From the IMG/VR virus record IMGVR_UViG_3300024264_000166, positions 1 to 24,612 of that record: a stretch of 24,612 nucleotides of DNA, one strand, 5' to 3'. Both the position numbers and the translations under genes were made by a program. Positions 13,953 to 21,849 of this stretch are shown piece after piece; position 1 is the first letter of the stretch, and each line of letters starts with the position of its first letter. Under the pieces are notes generated by a model that saw nothing but the letters and a program-made list of their open reading frames with translations, searched no databases and was not told the DNA's origin. The stretch comes from a virus.

Positions 13953-14975
13953 TTACGATGTTAATCCTGTATAGATGTCTACTAATAATTCTTTTCTAAT
14001 AGTGTCGCTTTGTACTGACTCTAATTGTGATAATACAATACTGTCTACGTTCTCAACTTGTATATCAACTCCTTTATTCCAGTCTTGTGTATGCTCTTCT
14101 TTTTTACTTGGCATAAGAGCAATCTCACGCAAATCATATTGTTTAGCAAACGTTTCTTTTATAAAGTTTGCTTCTTCATATGTTATACCTACGTCGAGTG
14201 TTACACGACAATATGTTTTGTCAGATAAAAATTCATCTGGACTGTCAATAAGTTTACTTAATGTAAGTGTACGATACTTAGGTGCTTCAGGCCATTTTAG
14301 ATAATCAATGTTACCATCCCAATCTAAAATAGTACACCCACGATCGTCATCCCATGCATCAGCATAGTTGTGTGGGAAACAGTTACCTGGATAAATTACA
14401 TTACCATGTTGTTGTCTTTTGTGAAAGTGTCCACTAAAAACTTTTTCTGGCTTAGATAAATCTTCTGCTTTAAGTCCACCGTGGTCTGGCATTTGTACCA
14501 TTGCATTCATATAGAAGCTAGGTAATTCAAAATGACCAAACATATATTTACATTCTACTTCTTTTAGTTTCTTCCATTCGTCATCACATAACCAAGGAAT
14601 AAATGCAACACCATCTTCAACAAACATTTCATTGTTTATCATTCTAATGTTTTTAAATTCTTCAATCATTGATAAGCTATGTATCTCACGTTTCTCACGA
14701 TAATACAAATCGTGATTGCCTGTGATCATTATAACTTCGTCAAATGCTTCACTTAGTCTACGTAAATTACTTGTTGTATAGTTTAATGTACTAACATTAA
14801 TACTTGCACGATTATGATGCCAGTCACCCAAGAAGAAACATTTTTTAATGCCTCTGGCTTGTGCTTCTTTAATCATCCATATAATAAAATCTTCACAGTC
14901 TTGATTGTGATATCTACTGTTATTCTTCATGCCGAAATGAATGTCAGTAAAGATTATTGCTTTATCAAAAAACAT
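13953..14975 (-). CDS. gp47: Recombination endonuclease subunit gp47 (Mre11/SbcD-like)
   Basis: This 340-aa metallophosphoesterase is the nuclease partner of gp46 (T4 gp47 is 339 aa). The metal-binding motifs appear in order: FTDIHFG (about residues 9-15), FLGDWHHNR (about 48-56), ITGNHDLYY (about 84-92), a His in MFGHFELPSF (about 146-155) and FSGHFHKRQQHGNVIYPGN (about 180-198). The C-terminal 100 residues are the adaptor region expected to contact gp46. The ATG directly follows the gp55 TAA stop, with GGAGAA just upstream. All catalytic residues seem present, so it is probably active. Confidence 0.97.
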   Translation of the reverse strand: MFFDKAIIFTDIHFGMKNNSRYHNQDCEDFIIWMIKEAQARGIKKCFFLGDWHHNRASINVSTLNYTTSNLRRLSEAFDEVIMITGNHDLYYREKREIHSLSMIEEFKNIRMINNEMFVEDGVAFIPWLCDDEWKKLKEVECKYMFGHFELPSFYMNAMVQMPDHGGLKAEDLSKPEKVFSGHFHKRQQHGNVIYPGNCFPHNYADAWDDDRGCTILDWDGNIDYLKWPEAPKYRTLTLSKLIDSPDEFLSDKTYCRVTLDVGITYEEANFIKETFAKQYDLREIALMPSKKEEHTQDWNKGVDIQVENVDSIVLSQLESVQSDTIRKELLVDIYTGLTS

Positions 14976-15893
14976 TTATTCTCCAGTTGGTTCTGATTGA
15001 GGTTCGCTGTCTTTAATTAATACTGTTTTCTTTAGTGTTGGATTCTGTGCTTTAAGAGCTTGCTCACGTTCTTCATGTGCTTTCCACTCAGCATTAAATG
15101 TTCTAGTATTACTTGGATTCAAACCTTCTTCTTCTAATAAGTCATCTCTAATGTTCTGACTACGTTTTTCTAAATTAAGAACTCTTGTAAAACTATTGTT
15201 AATAGCGGCAGTATAATATGCAAATGGATTTTGTGATTTAAATTCATTAAACTGTAATCCTATTTGTGCTAACTGTAATAATGCTTGTCCACGCATTTCG
15301 TCTACATAAGTGTATCCACGCCAGTTACCACGCATACTATATCTCTCACATAGTTTAATATACATACGAGCTAGTCTATCGTTTGTTTTTCCATGGCCTA
15401 CACTAAAATGACCGTTATCTCTACCACCTACCCAATGACTACGAGCTACTTCTTCTAGATCGCCTTCAATATACGCATAATGCTTAAATGGTGGGAAGTT
15501 ACATTTAGCATGTAAATCTGCTTCTGTTTTTGGTTTGTTTTTTCTGTTTTCTTGTGGGACATGACCAAATGTCATTACTCTAACCACAATATCATCGTCT
15601 CGAATAGTATCAACATCTACTGCAAAGTCTGCTGCCCTGGGTTTAGTTTTTTTGCCTGTTAGGCCCTGTTCCCATCGTTTAACTTCAGCTTCATGTGCTA
15701 GTTTTTGTAATCGTTTTGCTCTATTCTGTTTAGCTTCTGCCGTTACTTCCTTAGTTATTGCATCTAAGCCTTCAACAATAATATCATAATGAGTGTATTG
15801 ATCATCACGTGCCCAGCAATAAGACATCTTACTACTGTGTATTTCTCTTAACAAATCTTTGTTTGTTAGGTAAAACTGTTTTGGTGTTTTCAT
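14976..15893 (-). CDS. gp55: Late-transcription sigma factor gp55 (enlarged)
   Basis: This 305-aa protein corresponds to T4 gp55 (185 aa), which directs host RNA polymerase to late promoters. The N-terminus FYLTNKDLLREI (7-18) matches the T4 start region YVNNKELLQAI. The sigma-region-2-like core is at residues 171-250 (NDRLARMYIKLCERYS, YTYVDEMRGQALL, SQNPFAYYTAAINNSFTRVL). Between these two parts T4 has about 25 residues and this protein about 155, containing Lys/Arg-rich helices and a segment around HVPQENRKNKPKTEADLH. The C-terminus ends KDSEPQSEPTGE and lacks the hydrophobic tail that binds the sliding clamp in T4. It is first in the gp55-47-46 operon, behind a perfect sigma70 promoter. 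AAAGGA precedes the ATG. Confidence 0.88.
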   Translation of the reverse strand: MKTPKQFYLTNKDLLREIHSSKMSYCWARDDQYTHYDIIVEGLDAITKEVTAEAKQNRAKRLQKLAHEAEVKRWEQGLTGKKTKPRAADFAVDVDTIRDDDIVVRVMTFGHVPQENRKNKPKTEADLHAKCNFPPFKHYAYIEGDLEEVARSHWVGGRDNGHFSVGHGKTNDRLARMYIKLCERYSMRGNWRGYTYVDEMRGQALLQLAQIGLQFNEFKSQNPFAYYTAAINNSFTRVLNLEKRSQNIRDDLLEEEGLNPSNTRTFNAEWKAHEEREQALKAQNPTLKKTVLIKDSEPQSEPTGE

Positions 15894-15916
15894 TAAAATA
15901 TTCCTTTGTTAACGTT

Positions 15917-15945
15917 ATTATACGTAAGTACCAAGTGATTGTCAA
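15917..15945 (-). promoter_or_regulatory. Consensus sigma70 promoter for gp55
   Basis: On the minus strand TTGACA (15945-15940), a 17-base spacer and TATAAT (15922-15917) match the bacterial consensus exactly. Transcription should start near 15910, 17 bases before the gp55 ATG. This predicts early expression by unmodified host polymerase. The base context GGTTGACAA is shared with the promoter at 11582-11618. The divergent late box is only 15 bases away. Confidence 0.9.
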
Positions 15946-15960
15946 CCGGTTTTTTAAAAT

Positions 15961-15968
15961 GATAAATA
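15961..15968 (+). promoter_or_regulatory. Late promoter box GATAAATA for the baseplate operon
   Basis: GATAAATA followed by CTAAC matches the T4 late pattern, with a predicted start near 15974. The leader is 17 bases and contains CGGAGAG before the ATG at 15991. It drives the plus-strand block that begins with the nucleotidyltransferase gene. Confidence 0.8.
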
Positions 15969-15990
15969 CTAACGAACGGAGAGTAGTATC

Positions 15991-16599
15991 ATGCTAATTG
16001 AACACATATTAACAGAGGGTGTAAACAACATTGCCGTATTTTACGGCGGTCGTTTCCAACCCATGCACCAAGGACACAAAGATGTTTATAAACACTTGTG
16101 TAATAAATTTGGTGCTGATAACGTATTTATAGCTACAACTTTTAGCCAAAAAGCAAAGAAAGCACATGCTGGCGGCGACTTTAGTAGCGATCCATTTACG
16201 TTTGATGAAAAAGCAAGCATCATGAGAAAGATGTTTGACATACCAGGAGATAAGATTGTTAACACAAATCCTTATAGACCAGACCTAGGAGCAGTAAACA
16301 GAGACCCTGCAGAAACTGCTACAATACTAGTATATGGTGCAAAGGATGCAGATAGGTTAGCAACTGGAACAGGATTCTTACATAAGATGCCAGAAGACAT
16401 GGACGAACTAATTCCAACTGCACAAGACAGAGGTTACGTTTACGTAGCTCCATTAATGCAGGGTGGAATGAGTGCAAGTGACTTTAGAGCAACTATGTCA
16501 AGTGCTGCACCAGATGAAGAGAAGCAAAAGAGCTTTACTAATTTCTTTGGTAAATTTGATCCAAATGTATTTGGATTTATTAAGGAGCGTCTAACGTAA
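15991..16599 (+). CDS. Nucleotidyltransferase (cytidylyl/adenylyltransferase superfamily) with capsid-targeting-like N-terminus
   Basis: This 202-aa protein has the superfamily signature GGRFQPMHQGH (residues 19-29; HxGH as HQGH) and the C-terminal MSASDFR motif (160-166), equivalent to the ISxTxxR nucleotide-binding motif. The closest well-known enzymes transfer AMP or CMP, for example NMN adenylyltransferase; the substrate cannot be read from the sequence. It is the first gene under a late promoter, and its stop overlaps the next gene by one base (TAATG), so it is made together with baseplate proteins. The N-terminus MLIEHILTEG contains LTE, a fit to the gp21 cleavage rule, and resembles in length and spacing the capsid-targeting peptide of T4 internal proteins. 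It may therefore be packaged in the head; that is inference. Similar genes are found in marine T4-like phages. Confidence 0.8.
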   Translation: MLIEHILTEGVNNIAVFYGGRFQPMHQGHKDVYKHLCNKFGADNVFIATTFSQKAKKAHAGGDFSSDPFTFDEKASIMRKMFDIPGDKIVNTNPYRPDLGAVNRDPAETATILVYGAKDADRLATGTGFLHKMPEDMDELIPTAQDRGYVYVAPLMQGGMSASDFRATMSSAAPDEEKQKSFTNFFGKFDPNVFGFIKERLT

Positions 16600-17222
16600 T
16601 GGCCGGTATAGCAGATAAGAATAAAGCATCGCTTGTACTTAAGAAAAAGGGTAAACCTTTTTTCACACTTGGTATTTTAAATCCACTGTCAGAAGCAGGA
16701 GGTGTTGAATTTCCGTTTACACCTACTATTCAAATATCACATCAAACATCATATGGACAATATGATGTTCCAGGTTCTAATTACCAACAGCAATACTACA
16801 TGAATACTCCAAACCCAAGTATATCAGTAACAGCAATGTTTGCAGCTAATTCAGATGCTGAAGCAAGATATACTGCAGCCGCATTACACTTTTTTAAAAC
16901 ATGTACCAAATCAGACTTTGGTATACAACGACAAGAAACAGCAGGTACACCACCTCCCATATTAAAATTTAATTGTTATGGATCTGTTCATGCTAATAAT
17001 GTTCCATGTGTAATACGAAGCTTTAACTACACGCTACCAGAAGATACTGATTATGTAGATGTAGATACAGGTGGCGAAACAATGAGCATACCAGCATTAC
17101 TACTAGTCAGTTTAGAACTAGCACCTCAACTTACTCCAAAGAAAGTAAAAGATGAATTTAACTTAGCAACCTTTGCAAGTGGACTTGCATTAAAAGGTGG
17201 AAACAATGGAGGGTTTATTTAA
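16599..17222 (+). CDS. Baseplate tail-tube junction protein (gp48/gp54-like)
   Basis: This is a 207-aa, beta-rich protein. The segment FPFTPTIQISHQTSYGQYDV (38-57) is followed by NYQQQYYMNTPNPSISVTAMF (61-81), HFFKTCTKSDFG, GTPPPILKFNCYG and LPEDTDYVDV. This series of motifs is typical of phage proteins that cap the baseplate and start the tail tube, as T4 gp48 and gp54 do, though those are longer (320-364 aa). Start and stop both overlap their neighbours by one base (TAATG), so the operon is tightly coupled. It precedes the gp53-like and hub genes, which agrees with a place at the tube-hub interface. Which T4 protein it best equals is not resolved by eye. Confidence 0.6.
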   Translation: MAGIADKNKASLVLKKKGKPFFTLGILNPLSEAGGVEFPFTPTIQISHQTSYGQYDVPGSNYQQQYYMNTPNPSISVTAMFAANSDAEARYTAAALHFFKTCTKSDFGIQRQETAGTPPPILKFNCYGSVHANNVPCVIRSFNYTLPEDTDYVDVDTGGETMSIPALLLVSLELAPQLTPKKVKDEFNLATFASGLALKGGNNGGFI

Positions 17223-17506
17223 TGACAAAATATAGAACAGATAGCTTATATAGAAATACAGAAGTAGTTAATTCTAAATACTTAGATGTATTATCTATTG
17301 ATAATATTGATATTGAAAATACAAGCACAAAAACTATAACGCTAGAAGCAAAACATAATGAGCGTCCAGACTTATTAGCATATGAGTTATATGGAAACTC
17401 AAAACTATGGTGGACGTTTGCATTGTTTAACCAAGACACACTCCAAGACCCTATTATAGATTTTAAATCAGGGCTAAGTATTATAGTTCCTGTAAGGTTC
17501 GCATAA
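17222..17506 (+). CDS. gp53: Baseplate wedge protein gp53-like
   Basis: This is a 94-aa protein with the pattern RPDLLAYELYGNSKLWWTFALFNQDTLQDPIIDFKSGLSIIVP near its C-terminus (about 49-91). This LysM-like fold with the motif LWW and a closing (L/I)xIP is shared by short gp53-type baseplate proteins. T4 gp53 is 196 aa, so this is a reduced version, as seen in other marine T4-like phages. In T4 it helps join the wedges around the hub. The start overlaps the upstream stop by one base and the stop is one base before the hub gene. Confidence 0.7.
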   Translation: MTKYRTDSLYRNTEVVNSKYLDVLSIDNIDIENTSTKTITLEAKHNERPDLLAYELYGNSKLWWTFALFNQDTLQDPIIDFKSGLSIIVPVRFA

Positions 17507-17507
17507 C

Positions 17508-19871
17508 ATGGCAGACAGGTCACTAACAGCAATAAATTCTAGAAACTATAACCCAGGTAATTTACGACCTAGTAGTGCGTATCAATGGAATGGCGAAATA
17601 GGACAAAATGGTGGCTTTGTTATTTTTGACAGCCCAGAAATGGGAACACGTGCTCTTACAAAGAATTTATATACAAGTCAAGAAACACATGGCAATAATA
17701 CAGTGCGTGAAATTATTACTCGTTGGGCACCGCCAAGTGAAAACGACACAGAAGCATATGTCGAAAAAGTTTCAAAAGAAATGGGAGTTACTCCTGATCA
17801 AGACTTAGGTAGCTTACGAGACAACCCAGGCACTACTAAAGCACTTGTTAAATCTATTACTAAACACGAAGGTGGTGGATTAGGAATTTATAACGATAAA
17901 CATTTTGAAGATGGTATTGCACTAGCTAATGGCAAACCAAAATCTGAGATAGACTTTCAAAAACGTAAAGAAAACTTTGAAGAAGAAGTAACTCCAGATG
18001 ATGGCTTTGTTGAAAACGAAAAAAGTGAAAAGATACCACCAACTGTTAAAACAACACCAAAACCAGTAGAACTACAAAACAACGCAACAGGAAACTGGTT
18101 AAGCACAATAGATAGCCCACAGTATTTGTGGACACTATTTCTTGTTGATAACAAAACATTTAACAACCCAAATACGTTACACGGAAGTGAATCAGCAGTG
18201 TCTGCAGGTAATGCAGTTATTGTTGCAAAGCAAGGTGTAACCTCACAGTTCTCATTGGATAACTTTGCAATGATAGCAACTGTAACGCCAGGACAATCAC
18301 ATGGTAATACTACACCGGGAATTATTCAATTTGATTTAGTTGAAACTTTAGGATTTACATTTTTAGATAGAATATTAAAAGCTGGTTTGGGATTAGGAAA
18401 GCCTGGTAACTTACACGAACAGAACTTTGTTCTAAAGTTAGAGTTTGTTGGAAGAGACTCAATAACTTCTGCCAGTGTTAAGTATCCTGGAACTTTTATA
18501 TATCCTGTAAAATTAAATCAAATAAGAAGTACAACAGGTCCAGAAGGAACACGTTATAATATTATTGCATGGTCATTAATTAAACATGCACAAACAGAAA
18601 CTGTAACTGATACAGATATAACAGTTAAAAATGTAACAACTGTAAAAGAGTTTATTGATGGTTTTGTAAAAACATATAATATTGGACAGTTAGAAATGTT
18701 ATCTCCAACAGATCAAAAACTAGGTAATTTACCTGATAAACAAATTGAAATAAATTTTGATGAAACTTCTAATGTTAGAGGAGTAAAAGGATTAATGAAT
18801 TTTAATTTAGCAGTTAAGCCTTGGGCTGGTTCTGCAAACGCAATGTCCGCTGGTGGACAAAGTAGTAACTTAAAAAACCCTGATAAAAAAGATGTTACTA
18901 TAGAAGCCGAATCATCTATACCTGTTGAAATTGCTTTAGCAATACAAAAGAATACTCCAGCCTTTGCTGAATATGTTAAAGAAGCACAAAAGATTGGAAT
19001 GACACCAAGCATTGTAGTTGATTCAAAACCAGTTTACCCAGAAAACTTTGCTGGCACAGGAACAGGCGCTGATGCACACGTTGGGCCTATTAAAATCATA
19101 TACACAGTTAAAATTAACCAATCTTGGGCAAACGTAGTTCAAGATAAAGGAACACATAGAAAAAACTTTGTAAGTAACAAATATCAATCTGATAAATTTA
19201 AAATGTTACCAATTGAAAAGAATTACACATATCTTTATACAGGATTAAATACTGAGGTATTAACTTATCAAATTGATATAGAAAGTTTATATACCGTTGT
19301 ATCAGTTCCACAAGCTGGAATATATCATGCAGATAAATCAGAACAGTTTGCTCCTACAACACCTAGTAAAGTTACTAAGTATTTAGAAGATATTCCATAT
19401 GACAAGATACCATCAGATTTTAACGATTATACAAAATTTATTAATAAACCTTATAGTATTAATGAACAAAGAAAAAATGAAACAGATGCCACAGATACAC
19501 TAAATGCTAGTTTGGCAGCTAACATGGCAAAAAGAGAATACGATGCATATAACTTTTCAATGGAAATAAAAGGCGACCCATACTGGATGGCAGGATCATT
19601 GCAATCTAATGTTGAAGGCGCTGACAGCCCAGACTATAGTTCAAGAGATGCATTAATATCATTATTACAATATAACCCTAACGCAGAAGACTTATTAGAG
19701 TTTCAAAGGAGAGGTCCAGTTGATTTAGTATCAAGTGGAATATATAAATTAACTAAAATTGAAAGTAGATTCCAAGGTGGTAAGTTTACACAAACACTAT
19801 CAGGATTCAAAGATCCAACAACGAATACACTTTTAATATTACCACAACTAATAGAAATATCAGGAGCATAA
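17508..19871 (+). CDS. Baseplate hub protein (gp27-like) with N-terminal muramidase-like domain
   Basis: This is a 787-aa protein with at least two parts. Residues 8-130 (NYNPGNLRPSSAYQWNGEIG, then FVIFDSPEMGTRALTKNLYT, IITRWAPPSENDTEAYVEKV and ITKHEGG) match the layout of lytic-transglycosylase or muramidase-like domains in phage virion proteins. After a Pro/Lys/Glu-rich linker (about 150-190), the long beta-rich remainder resembles a baseplate hub protein of the gp27 type, ending in SSGIYKLTKIESRFQGGKFTQTLSGFKD, a common hub C-terminal signature. In T4 the cell-wall enzyme is in gp5, while here the next gene (gp5-like) lacks it, so the activity appears to have moved to this protein. Whether the domain is active is not certain. 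Confidence 0.7.
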   Translation: MADRSLTAINSRNYNPGNLRPSSAYQWNGEIGQNGGFVIFDSPEMGTRALTKNLYTSQETHGNNTVREIITRWAPPSENDTEAYVEKVSKEMGVTPDQDLGSLRDNPGTTKALVKSITKHEGGGLGIYNDKHFEDGIALANGKPKSEIDFQKRKENFEEEVTPDDGFVENEKSEKIPPTVKTTPKPVELQNNATGNWLSTIDSPQYLWTLFLVDNKTFNNPNTLHGSESAVSAGNAVIVAKQGVTSQFSLDNFAMIATVTPGQSHGNTTPGIIQFDLVETLGFTFLDRILKAGLGLGKPGNLHEQNFVLKLEFVGRDSITSASVKYPGTFIYPVKLNQIRSTTGPEGTRYNIIAWSLIKHAQTETVTDTDITVKNVTTVKEFIDGFVKTYNIGQLEMLSPTDQKLGNLPDKQIEINFDETSNVRGVKGLMNFNLAVKPWAGSANAMSAGGQSSNLKNPDKKDVTIEAESSIPVEIALAIQKNTPAFAEYVKEAQKIGMTPSIVVDSKPVYPENFAGTGTGADAHVGPIKIIYTVKINQSWANVVQDKGTHRKNFVSNKYQSDKFKMLPIEKNYTYLYTGLNTEVLTYQIDIESLYTVVSVPQAGIYHADKSEQFAPTTPSKVTKYLEDIPYDKIPSDFNDYTKFINKPYSINEQRKNETDATDTLNASLAANMAKREYDAYNFSMEIKGDPYWMAGSLQSNVEGADSPDYSSRDALISLLQYNPNAEDLLEFQRRGPVDLVSSGIYKLTKIESRFQGGKFTQTLSGFKDPTTNTLLILPQLIEISGA

Positions 19872-19872
19872 A

Positions 19873-21078
19873 ATGGCAGGCTATTTAAAACATGACGGAG
19901 TACACGTTAGAAGTAGAGTTAAGCAAGGTGACGATGAGGGAACTAACACCCTTAGTGGAATTTACATTGCCGAAGTAATAAACAACGAAGATAGTTTACA
20001 CACAGGTAGAATTTCAGTAAAGATTTCAGACTTTGGCTCAAAAGATAATACTCGTATTTGTTTACTAGCAACACCGTTTGGTGGACATACAAAAATTAAA
20101 GACAGTGGAGACGACGAAACTAAAGAAGCACAATCACCTATAAGTTATGGAATGTGGCCACAGCCACCTGAAATTGGAACTAACGTAGTTGTTGCATATA
20201 CTGGTAGCCAGGAACAAGGAATCGTTTTGGGCAGCCTCATAGCTAAAGATAGAAATTCTATGATGGGTGGCAATGCTAGTGGACAAGTTTATGCAGACGG
20301 AGAAAAAAGTTTAGGGAAAGCAGTTGAGAAAAATGCATACGATCAAAATGATGCTGATACTAAACCATTAGACGAATTTAGTCAAGCAGTTTTAAATCAA
20401 CAAGGATTAAGTTTAGACTACGTAAGAGGACACAGTCAGAGTAGTGCTAGGCGTGAAAGTCCAAGCAAAGTATTTGGCATAACAACTCGCGGCGGACACA
20501 CATTTTCATTAGATGATGGAGATGCTGAAGGCAACAGTCAAAATATTAGACTAAAAACAAAAGGTGGAGCTCAGATATTAATGGACGACACTAACGGATT
20601 TGTTTTTGTTACAACACAAACAGGTGATGCATGGGTTGAACTTGATCGTTCAGGACATGTAGATGTTTACAGTAAAGCAGGTATAAGTTTTCATACTGAA
20701 GGCGACTACAATGTACATGCCAAAGGTAGCATCAACATGCAATCAGAGCAAGGTGTTAATATTAAAAGCTCAGGAGCAGATGGAATTAAATTAGAAACAA
20801 GTGTAGGTAATATTGATGTATATAGTGCATTGGATATTAATATACAATCAGATGCCAACTACGGCTTGCTTGTAGCAGGTAATCAAATTATTAAAGGTAC
20901 TAGAATAGATATGAATGGACCAGAACCAGCACCAGCTACAAAAACTACAATACAAAACCAAGGTGCTAACACAAGTGTCAAAGTATCAGCGGCAAGTAGA
21001 GTTCCCGAGCATCATCCTTGGAAAGGTGTAGAAGCTACACAAGAATCATTTAAGTCAGGTAAAGGATATACAGCATAA
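19873..21078 (+). CDS. gp5: Baseplate central spike protein gp5-like (no lysozyme domain)
   Basis: This is a 401-aa protein. Residues 20-125 look like the OB-fold of gp5/VgrG-type spikes (SGIYIAEVINNEDSLHTGRI, WPQPPEIGTNVVVAYTGSQ, GIVLGSLIA). From about 200 to 345 the sequence is a regular series of short beta strands with alternating Val/Ile and Gly/Asp/Asn (for example VDVYSKAGISFHTEGDYNVH), as in the triple-stranded beta-helix of the spike. T4 gp5 (575 aa) has a lysozyme domain between these parts, which is absent here. The role is to form the membrane-piercing needle under the hub. The gene follows the hub gene by one base and overlaps the next start (TAATG). Confidence 0.82.
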   Translation: MAGYLKHDGVHVRSRVKQGDDEGTNTLSGIYIAEVINNEDSLHTGRISVKISDFGSKDNTRICLLATPFGGHTKIKDSGDDETKEAQSPISYGMWPQPPEIGTNVVVAYTGSQEQGIVLGSLIAKDRNSMMGGNASGQVYADGEKSLGKAVEKNAYDQNDADTKPLDEFSQAVLNQQGLSLDYVRGHSQSSARRESPSKVFGITTRGGHTFSLDDGDAEGNSQNIRLKTKGGAQILMDDTNGFVFVTTQTGDAWVELDRSGHVDVYSKAGISFHTEGDYNVHAKGSINMQSEQGVNIKSSGADGIKLETSVGNIDVYSALDINIQSDANYGLLVAGNQIIKGTRIDMNGPEPAPATKTTIQNQGANTSVKVSAASRVPEHHPWKGVEATQESFKSGKGYTA

Positions 21079-21803
21079 TGGTTGATTTTATTTTGCCAAA
21101 TAGTATTAGTAGTCGTAACTTAATTGATTACACACTATTTCAAACATTAGATGCTAGTGCAGTTAATGATCAAAAACCATTGTCTGAATTGGAAGCTAGT
21201 TCAAAATTAATTAATCTAAAAATTAGATCAACAGGCTGGACAGGATATAAAAAAGTTGTTGACAAACAGACTGTAATCGGTTATGCTTATAAAGAAGACA
21301 GTCAATTAAATGGTATTGGCCTGACAGAAGACAATGCTTACAATTTATGGATAGAAGAATTCAAAGACAGAGAAAGAAGATTTAAAAATACATTTTTACT
21401 AAACACGTTATCACAAACACAATACGATGCAATGCTAAGTATGTATTTACAAACTAACACATTTAACGAAGTAGGTTCAAACATTAGAATGTTTGATTTA
21501 AGAGAGTATATTGATAACAGACAATGGGGTTACATTGCTACTGCTATGACTATATGTGGACTGAACAGACTAGACAGACAAGCTGATGCAAAAATATTAA
21601 TGCTAGGCGATTATGGAACTAACAAAGATAGATCATTAATTAAGGAACAAGGCTTACAAGTATTATACAAAGAACATAGTGCCGGAACACTTGATCAGCT
21701 ACAAACTGACCAAGCTGAATATGTTTACTATGCAGAAACAAAAAGGTTCTTACCTAATATGAACGAAAGCCGTAAAAGACTTTTAGCAAAACAGCTAAGT
21801 TAA
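21078..21803 (+). CDS. Lysozyme-fold (GH24-like) protein, catalytic Glu not evident
   Basis: This is a 241-aa protein. The stretch TVIGYAYKED (65-74), the helix-rich GIGLTEDNAYNLWIEEF, LSQTQYDAMLSMYLQTNTFN (111-130) and ICGLNRLDRQADAKILMLGD (159-178) follow the order of GH24 phage lysozymes (TIGYG, Q-x-Q-(F/Y)-DA, GL-x-RR-x-x-E). The residue expected as catalytic Glu, a few positions before GYKKVVD, is Ser or Thr here (IRSTGW), so it may be inactive or use a different Glu. About 35 N-terminal residues (FILPNSISSRNLIDYTLFQT) precede the domain. It lies in the baseplate operon, coupled to gp5 (TAATG), which suggests a virion role more than host lysis. The last two points are inference. Confidence 0.55.
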   Translation: MVDFILPNSISSRNLIDYTLFQTLDASAVNDQKPLSELEASSKLINLKIRSTGWTGYKKVVDKQTVIGYAYKEDSQLNGIGLTEDNAYNLWIEEFKDRERRFKNTFLLNTLSQTQYDAMLSMYLQTNTFNEVGSNIRMFDLREYIDNRQWGYIATAMTICGLNRLDRQADAKILMLGDYGTNKDRSLIKEQGLQVLYKEHSAGTLDQLQTDQAEYVYYAETKRFLPNMNESRKRLLAKQLS

Positions 21804-21819
21804 TCCCCCACCAAAATAA

Positions 21820-21827
21820 TTTAAATA
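21820..21827 (+). promoter_or_regulatory. Late-type promoter box TTTAAATA for the HNH gene
   Basis: TTTAAATA followed by CTACT resembles the late boxes elsewhere (one change from TATAAATA). The predicted start near 21833 leaves a 17-base leader with AAGGA before the TTG start at 21850. It sits in the 46-base gap after the lysozyme-fold gene. Confidence 0.5.
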
Positions 21828-21849
21828 CTACTATAACAAGGAAAATAAC

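Noticed and set aside
13975-14304. 109-aa plus-strand ORF inside gp47
   Set aside because: gp47 has all catalytic motifs on the other strand; this frame has no recognisable features.
17215-17532. 105-aa minus-strand ORF over gp53
   Set aside because: It looks hydrophobic only because it is the complement of the gp53-like gene, which is coupled to both neighbours on the plus strand.
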